Of a stretch of DNA of 64,000 bases, positions 59,001 through 64,000 are shown piece by piece. The translations under genes were made by a program, and so were the position numbers. Below the pieces are notes generated by a model, which saw only the letters and a list, made by a program, of their open reading frames with translations, ran no database searches and was not told where the DNA came from. Position 1 is the stretch's first letter. Every line of letters begins with the position of its first letter. Where the stretch lies: assembly GCF_000227135.1 (NCBI RefSeq), contig NC_018259.1, forward strand, positions 807,592 through 871,591. The letters are read 5' to 3'. Source of the stretch: Leishmania donovani. Its lineage: Eukaryota; Euglenozoa; Kinetoplastea; Trypanosomatida; Trypanosomatidae.

Positions 59001-59137
59001 GCACCGCTCGACCTGGACGTGGAGCTGCCTCGCGACTCCTGAGCAGAGCGCCATTCGGCTCTGCCTTCTTCACCCCTCCTACCATCGCCGTTACTGGCGC
59101 TGGTGCGGTTTCCATACTCGTCGTAGCCGAAGTCCAT
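56084..59137 (-). CDS. U5 snRNP GTPase Snu114 / U5-116K (EFTUD2)
   Basis: A 1017-aa translational-GTPase-fold protein of the EF-2-like Snu114 type. It begins with a YDEYGN motif like the (L)YDEFGN start of U5-116K, then an acidic region. The P-loop is GSLHHGKTS at 165-173; the double histidine is the Snu114 hallmark. G3 is DTPGH near 222. G4 is TKVD at 277-280, followed by the family stretch DIKLPPLDAYRKLR. Domains II to V of the EF-2 fold follow to the C-terminus. In the spliceosome this protein with Prp8 and Brr2 controls activation and disassembly; in trypanosomatids it would serve trans-splicing of nearly all mRNAs. The splice acceptor is 35 bases upstream of the ATG. Confidence 0.92.
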   Translation of the reverse strand: MDFGYDEYGNRTSASNGDGRRGEEGRAEWRSAQESRGSSTSRSSGAEEDAHGRPLDSSDSEGHSDFSDDVELVIGEEGTQALHEPLVDQSELQSHGRRAVGWSNEAQFLLESRYAGREGTASSSQLLLLDGDRRHQRPHDASASQNYLDVLSTLPDRMRNVVVAGSLHHGKTSLVELLLHERSYHKRQDEVDREMTLKSHVLTTITGGALLQPTSRQITVIDTPGHPDLIGETAAGMRLADAVLFCVDAAESLSDHSERLLRHAIVNEQLPVVLVITKVDRLMIDIKLPPLDAYRKLRMVVDAVNNVIASCGTTYDTFLVSPERGTVCFSSAKLGLCFSLETFAMKYAAVYPSINAAALATKLWGQITYEKKEFKKIANFRQRPSFVQFVLEPLYKIVAHSVTGEAAQTLSPDLAKLPRSPLSALREAMRYFCGAPTGETLDAILSVLPAPPARSQWLSEKYGASALCSVTRDAAAAAAEGMEVGTATARADDLVIAVASLQRVFDAKDTLAAVVRVTHGTLRANSSSKSKGTCVPSGCDGGQPRPRLIAFDEFSSDADPYYEVEVQCLYLRTVEDGFVPVQRATAGQTVYATGLPARSGSHIVLVGGAAAAAVLAEDEGAPAPPEACGITSEWVAPIKVRSLGFPQPLVHVSMEVRDPAKASSVQNGLGVLLRTSPGLDVHKEETGEYTISGFGELQLDTALHELRHGLCPSVPVGISQPFVTFAETVQDAEGLLAMTGTRSNSVGFVSGALPRAFTQAIEYEQLRLFSTELDEVRQPRKLWTVLRRDYGFDALDAQHVLAAGPDGTKGPSILIDDTLAEEAHHPLKVAHQRAIVSAFRSTMAAGPLVGEMVRGVAAKLIFADIDASTRDAVVLSNARTALRHSLFGARPRLMEPVMAVEILCASECVLQLGDILQQRRGAMLGEEPIAATTLIRARALVPAMDSFGLETQIRMLTHGQAFPLFRFHQWDVVPGDPFDASIHVGPLEPARGHQLARDFVLKTRFRKGLPQNMLTDL

Positions 59138-59857
59138 TGACGTGTCCCCCCTCTCTCGTTCTGTTCACTTGCTGTATGCGCAGGAGGAGGAGGAGGAGGA
59201 AGAGGAAGGAGATGCGAAATGAAAAAAAAAAAACGCAGCCACGCATGCGTGTGCTGCGGGCACGTGTATGTGTGCAGCGAGGGAGGAGGGGAGGGACGAC
59301 AGAGAGAGCAGAGCATCGGGAAGGGGGGCGTGCCCAGTTGCTTGAGGCATCGCTTCCGTGGAAGCGAGAAAGATCGTGAGGAAGGATCGCCTACCTAATG
59401 AAACGGTGAGGACACGACGGCACACACGCAATATGTGCACCGCTAACCCCTTTCCCTCCAGACAGAAACGGTTGCGGGGCCTACCAGCTTACCTCAGAGC
59501 CGTTCATTCACGCCCTTCTGCTATAGTTTTTCTTTTGCTTCAGTGATTGTGAGCACCAGAAGGACTGCAACCAACATAAAGATACACATAAGGGAACGAC
59601 TGCGGCGGTGGGGCGTGTGTGAGGGCCAGGCTACCATTCTTGTCATGGCAAATGACGTCACAGGAGAGACAAGCTGTGAGCTACATGTCGCCGCGTTTAC
59701 AACCTGGTCGCATCCGTTGGGCACACCGACAACGACCAACACACACACACACGCAGAAAGAAGAGGCGCCGCCTCGGTGATGGTGACCTCGTCCTCGCCC
59801 TTTCGCCCTCGCAGTGAGCACAGGGGGCTCCCACCAGCAGCCCCAAAAGCCACACGC
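59138..59857 (-). other. Spacer between LYR-motif and U5-116K genes
   Basis: No gene is seen. It contains the U5-116K leader with its (GGA)n / A-run splice signal and an (AC)n run near 59739-59752. Confidence 0.55.
59172..59173 (-). promoter_or_regulatory. Predicted spliced-leader acceptor AG for U5-116K
   Basis: The transcribed strand shows a T-run and (CCT)n tract (complement of about 59182-59233), then gcatacAG, about 34 nt before the ATG at 59137. Confidence 0.6.
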
Positions 59858-60478
59858 TCAGCTGTGCCGCTCGTAACGCAGTGAGCCCTCTGGATTCCGC
59901 AGCGACGGCGCGGGCGTATTCGGGGCGTTGCAAAACGTTGCCAGCACACGTTGCTCCAGCGACACTTGATGCTGGCGCTGCTCTAGCGAATTGCGAATCT
60001 GCCGCTCGCGCACCTCCTTCAACTGCTCCGGAGACTCCGCCTCCAAACGCATGGCCATGCAGTTCACCATCTGCGCAATATCAGGGCGTCGTATCTCCAG
60101 CCTCTCCGTGTGCAGGAACGCCACGAGAAGAAGCGAAAAGCCGCAGATGAGAAGCACAGCCAGGTAAGACTGCGTCTCTGGTCGGAAGTTGTACTCCGTT
60201 CTCCGCACTTCCCAGTCAAGACATGAGACCAGCCCTAACCGATTGATGTACAGGGTACGCGACAGCCGATCATCCTCCAGCACCGCCAAGTCCTTGAGTG
60301 CTTGATTGATGAGTTCGCGCTGCGCGGAGGCGCTTTTAATGTTGCGGTTGCGGCGGAAGCCGGTGCGGACTTGCTGTAGCAGCAGCATTCGGATCGTTAC
60401 ATTGGGAATCCTGTGCGTCGCCTTCAGGTACCGGCGATACAGGAGGGCAACGGCATCACTCGGAACGAGAGCGGACAT
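59858..60478 (-). CDS. LYR-motif protein with a C-terminal membrane segment
   Basis: A 206-aa protein with an N-terminal Complex1-LYR motif: VALLYRRYLKA, with L13 Y14 R15, followed by the usual basic helices (IRMLLLQQVRTGFRRNRN). LYR proteins are small mitochondrial assembly factors or complex I subunits that bind acyl carrier protein and help deliver Fe-S clusters. The domain ends near residue 85; one transmembrane helix (YLAVLLICGFSLLLVAFLH) follows at about 105-123, then a coiled, Gln/Arg/Glu-rich tail. LYRMs with a TM segment are uncommon, so this may be a kinetoplastid-specific inner-membrane assembly factor. The frame continues 41 codons upstream, but MSALVPSDAV at 60478 fits the LYR N-terminus. 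Confidence 0.78.
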   Translation of the reverse strand: MSALVPSDAVALLYRRYLKATHRIPNVTIRMLLLQQVRTGFRRNRNIKSASAQRELINQALKDLAVLEDDRLSRTLYINRLGLVSCLDWEVRRTEYNFRPETQSYLAVLLICGFSLLLVAFLHTERLEIRRPDIAQMVNCMAMRLEAESPEQLKEVRERQIRNSLEQRQHQVSLEQRVLATFCNAPNTPAPSLRNPEGSLRYERHS

Positions 60479-61970
60479 GATGGTAGCGGAAAACAATGAA
60501 AACCTTGCAAGAAAGGCGTGGAGATACAGGGAGTGTAATGGAAGAGGAAAGCAAGGCTTTATGAGGGGACGATACGGGAAAAGCGGTAAGACGCGTTTCA
60601 AACTAAAAAGAGGGAGGAGGGGTGCAGGCCCAGCCCAGCCACTGATTCACCTACACTCTCAAACGCACGCGAACACGCTACAAAGAGGCACGGTAACCCG
60701 ACTGTGAGGAAGGGAAACAACATCAAAGAACAAAATGAAAACATATATAAAGCGCAGCACTCACGATACAAGCACGCATGCGCGGGCCGGCTCTCTCCCT
60801 CACCGAGAAAGACACGCTGATGATTCAAGCGCGCGCTCCCTCTCTTGAAGGAGAGCTGCACGCGTTGTCCGAGGAATCGTTACGCGCGAGATAACAAGGG
60901 TAAGCACAAAGGAGAGTGCGCAGAATGCACAACCGATGCTACTACATATGCGACCGAGATGGCTGAAAAGTACGCAGAGGGGCGCGTGAAGCTGTTGGCT
61001 GGTGGCGGTGACGGCTAAGATTGTAGGAACTGCTTGAATACTCCGCCTCCCACAACACACGCAGAGTCGGAAACCGATCACACGGAGCAGAAGAAGACTG
61101 CCGCGGCACGTGCTTGTACGGTGCTCGCGTAGCCCGTCTCCTGTTTCGTGAAAATGTCCGCTGGTCCACGCTGCACCGTTCTCTAGCCCTGGTGTTCTAC
61201 CTCCCTCCCCCACCTAAAGAATGTTTGGCGCTATACGTGCGGCACAACGTGTGCTTCCTCGCCTGACTGCCTTACTACTATGCCCACAAGATACGTGTGT
61301 GCCAAGAAGAATAAAAGTTTGTGCGTGTGCGTTGCAGCGAGTAAGTTTGCGTATGAAAGGACCATACATGTGTACAAAGAGAGAGGGGCACACATATAAC
61401 ACGCAGTTGTCGCCGCCTTGCGGATGTCCCAGTTGAGGTGCAAGGAACAAGCCGATGGGAGATGAGAGACGGAGAGAGAAGGAGGAAGCAAAATTCGTTA
61501 AGTGCTCCAAAGTAAAAGCGGCCGCCCTCGGGACGCTGCCACCGATCATCTACCGGAGCTAGCCATAAAACCTGACAAGAACTACGCTCCCCCACACGTA
61601 TTTGACCTGCGGCCTCGACGATTCATCTTCTTGTGCGTGGGGGGGGGGGGCACAAGCACTCACAAGGGTGGAGTGGAGTCGGCCCGTGAACATCTTGCGT
61701 GCTTCACTGTCTTCCTGTAGCAAATAAGAATAAAGCGTGAGTGTGGCTTTTCGTATTGCTATCAAGCAAAACGCCACAAAAAAAAATGAGATCAGCACTG
61801 GCGTCGGCAACCATGCAAAAACAAGCGCACACACATAAATACAGAGGGATGGGAAGGGAGGTGCGGATGGTGTCGAGCAGCATTGGATGCTTCAGTACTC
61901 GATAAGCCACAGGAAGAGCGCAGCACACCGGGGAGCAGGGCATAGAGTCGGCAGTAAGGCATTTCGGCAT
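60479..61970 (-). other. Spacer between coiled-coil protein and LYR-motif genes
   Basis: No gene is seen. It contains a G-run at 61639-61648, an A-run at 61778-61785 and purine-rich tracts near 60520-60560 and 61455-61495. Confidence 0.55.
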
Positions 61971-64000
61971 CTATTTCCATGGCGGCGTAGGGGCAGTGCG
62001 TAGCCCAGCACGTTCCTCCGCGAGCGAGATAGTCGCTTGGGCCACCGCGAAATTCCCAAAGGAGGACCGACGCTGAGGTCCAGCTCGGGTGGGTGGCCGC
62101 CTGTAGCCAGCATCGCTCAGCATGCCAAACTCGCAGTCGTCTGTGCGCCGACGGGCGGGGCTCAGGGTGCAGGCAGAGGTATCTCGATTGCCTGCGACTG
62201 CAGGGGAAGCGAACACAGTCGGTGCGCTCGAAAAGGCACGACAATGCGACCACGTCGGCAGGGACTTCCGATCCGCAGCAGTGGAAGCAGTAACTCGCTC
62301 ATCCTTTTCAGCGGCAACGGCGCAGCCTCGAACTGCGCTGCAGGCCTTGTCTGAACGGTCGCTTTGGTTAGCAGGACTGGCCGATTTCTTTGCTCCGTGG
62401 CGCACGTTCTCCTCCCATCTTGGCGCTGGACAAGAGCACGCCTCGCTGAAAAGGGCAGCACAGGCACGTACGAGGGAAACATCCACCAAGGGGGACGTGA
62501 GTGCAGGTGCGGCACTCTTGCCTTGCGGCTGCTGCAGTGTGGCAAGTAGCTTGCCATACACAACACCTTGCAGATCGGCAGACACGCAGAGCTGGCGTGC
62601 CATAGCATCAAAGTGCTCCAGAGTAGCTTGCGTCGCCGCGTGGGCTGACTCCGTTGCCATGTGCAACTCTTCTAGAGCCTCCACTGCGCTTGTGGAGGCG
62701 GAAGGGCTCGCTGCTGCGGCAGCCCGGGAACGCTCTTGCACACAACGCTGCTCCAGAATAGGAAGTAGTTGCGTGTGCATCGCGCTCAGAATGGCACGCA
62801 TCTCTGCCAGTGAGCTCAGCATGTCTCGTGCAAAGGCTGGTTGCATCGAGGTCGGCTCAGCAGTCAGCGACAGCCGATAGGTCGACACCTGGCGAGCTTG
62901 TGCGTTGCCCAGCTCCGACTTTAGTCTCTTGTTTTCACGTGCCGTTCCGTCGATCACGGCCACAAGCCCCTCGATTCGCTCCTGCTTTTCGCTCACCGTA
63001 TCCTCCAAGACTTTTTGTGCCCCTGCCATCACCGCATCATCCTGCAGTCCATTGTTTGTGAGATCTGCATCGACAGCAGCTGCCCGCGTGAGCTCCTCGG
63101 CCACCCTGCTCTTCTCCGCTGCCAATGCCTCGGCTGCAGCTAGTTGAGCCACCAGCTTCTCATGTGTCGACGCCATCTCCTTATACTGAACCAGCAGCTT
63201 TCTGGCAGCGTCGGCACATTCTTCCTTCTCGGTGCTCGCGCGCTTGTAGCGGGACGCCAGGAGGGCCTTATCCTTGTCAGCTGTGTCGAGCCGCTTCTGC
63301 ACCTCATCCAGCTCCTTTCGCAGTGTCTCAAGACGCACTACGTTTGCCTGAGCTTCTTCTGCCAGCTGAAAGCCATCCTTCAGCTTCTCCACCGCGGCAT
63401 CGCGCTCCTCCATGGATTTCGCCATCGACTTCTGCATGGATGCACATTCGTCCTTGAGACGCTGCAGCTCGCCCTTTCGGGAGGACAGAATCTGCTCTGT
63501 CTCCCGCACCTTGGCCAGCGCCGCCATCTTCTCCTTTGCCTCCTCCTTGTGCCTCTCCTCCCACTCATTCACCTGCACCTTTAGAGCCACGTTCTCCTCC
63601 TTCAACCAGTCGACAGGCTGCGACGCCACAGCAAACTTCGTGGCTGACTCGCAGTACACTCGCTTCAGTTCTGCAGTATGATCATCTTTCAGCTTTTCAA
63701 CCACCGCGGCCTGTGCTTCCGCAAAGACCTTGGAATCTTCCGCAGCACTCCTCACCTTTTCACGGGCGTCAACTTCCGCCATGTCAGCACGCATGTGCTC
63801 CGCGTCGACCTGCGCCCTCAAATCCGCTTCAGCTACACCATGACCCTCATTTTCAGCCTTTTGAGTAGCCTCGAGTTGGGCTACGCGCCTTTCAAACTCC
63901 GCCACCCGGCTCTCGTGCTGCTCGCGCTCCGCTGTCATACTGGTGCGCAGCTCGGCGAGGCGCTGCTGCAACACAGACTCGCGCTCCTCCACAGTAGACT
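61971..64000 (-). CDS. Long coiled-coil protein, 5' end beyond the window
   Basis: An open frame of about 676 codons runs off the right edge; the first visible codons before the GTG at 63992 are still open, so the true N-terminus lies outside. About residues 1-370 of the visible part are an unbroken heptad-rich coiled coil (for example LQQRLAELRTSM, then VAQLEATQKAE, then EEVQKRLDTADKDK). The following ~300 residues are helical, then serine/alanine-rich, ending in a polar tail. No motor, kinase or SNARE motif is seen. It could be a cytoskeletal or Golgi golgin-like scaffold; the visible sequence does not decide. Confidence 0.75.
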   Translation of the reverse strand, partial: STVEERESVLQQRLAELRTSMTAEREQHESRVAEFERRVAQLEATQKAENEGHGVAEADLRAQVDAEHMRADMAEVDAREKVRSAAEDSKVFAEAQAAVVEKLKDDHTAELKRVYCESATKFAVASQPVDWLKEENVALKVQVNEWEERHKEEAKEKMAALAKVRETEQILSSRKGELQRLKDECASMQKSMAKSMEERDAAVEKLKDGFQLAEEAQANVVRLETLRKELDEVQKRLDTADKDKALLASRYKRASTEKEECADAARKLLVQYKEMASTHEKLVAQLAAAEALAAEKSRVAEELTRAAAVDADLTNNGLQDDAVMAGAQKVLEDTVSEKQERIEGLVAVIDGTARENKRLKSELGNAQARQVSTYRLSLTAEPTSMQPAFARDMLSSLAEMRAILSAMHTQLLPILEQRCVQERSRAAAAASPSASTSAVEALEELHMATESAHAATQATLEHFDAMARQLCVSADLQGVVYGKLLATLQQPQGKSAAPALTSPLVDVSLVRACAALFSEACSCPAPRWEENVRHGAKKSASPANQSDRSDKACSAVRGCAVAAEKDERVTASTAADRKSLPTWSHCRAFSSAPTVFASPAVAGNRDTSACTLSPARRRTDDCEFGMLSDAGYRRPPTRAGPQRRSSFGNFAVAQATISLAEERAGLRTAPTPPWK

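Overview
This window looks like nuclear DNA of a trypanosomatid, most likely a Leishmania species. Nineteen protein genes are recognisable. All lie on the minus strand, none shows an intron, and they are separated by long GC-rich spacers of 0.4 to 5.8 kb. Polypyrimidine tracts followed by AG (minus strand) stand before many ATGs, as expected for spliced-leader trans-splicing. The sequence therefore reads as an interior piece of one directional, polycistronic gene cluster transcribed from high to low coordinates. No tRNA, rRNA, CRISPR array or bacterial-type operon signal was seen. The species cannot be fixed from the sequence alone.

Layout in transcription order (right to left): a coiled-coil protein cut by the right edge (61971-64000); a LYR-motif protein (59858-60478); the U5 snRNP GTPase Snu114/U5-116K (56084-59137); a disordered protein with an MGC acylation start (53017-54936); eIF3k (50968-51669); an unknown 611-aa protein (47636-49471); a tomosyn/Lgl-like protein with a C-terminal R-SNARE (42829-46746); a Dpy-30-motif protein (41780-42199); an unknown 1034-aa protein (38203-41307); importin beta-3/Kap121 (33771-37019); a small multi-TM protein with an MGNSSS start (31747-32148); a CstF-64-like 3'-end processing factor (29619-30833); a polytopic membrane protein (26258-28321); a HAD-fold protein (22491-25097); a kinesin-like protein that has lost its P-loop (13777-16671); the methyltransferase MTQ2/HemK2 (11488-12501); the tRNA deaminase subunit ADAT3 (9234-10862); phosphopantetheine adenylyltransferase (6686-7687); and an ABC half-transporter (368-2599). 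The genes share no single pathway, as is usual for these clusters, although several serve RNA processing and translation (U5-116K, CstF-64, ADAT3, eIF3k, MTQ2).

Two spacers carry retroelement-related DNA. A degenerate non-LTR (ingi/L1Tc-clade) remnant lies on the minus strand at about 18.8-21.0 kb, with a recognisable RNase H domain split between reading frames. A ~510-bp SIDER-like repeat occurs twice, at 5390-6206 and 25341-25856, in inverted orientation with only about five differences by eye. Six runs of N are present. Five are 99 bases long, and four of these five are flanked by near-identical direct duplications, which mostly look like unmerged contig ends.

Start codons were set at the ATG where domain homology and splice-acceptor context agree. 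Several longer frames open only at TTG or GTG and run through 5'-UTR-like sequence, so those extensions were left out.
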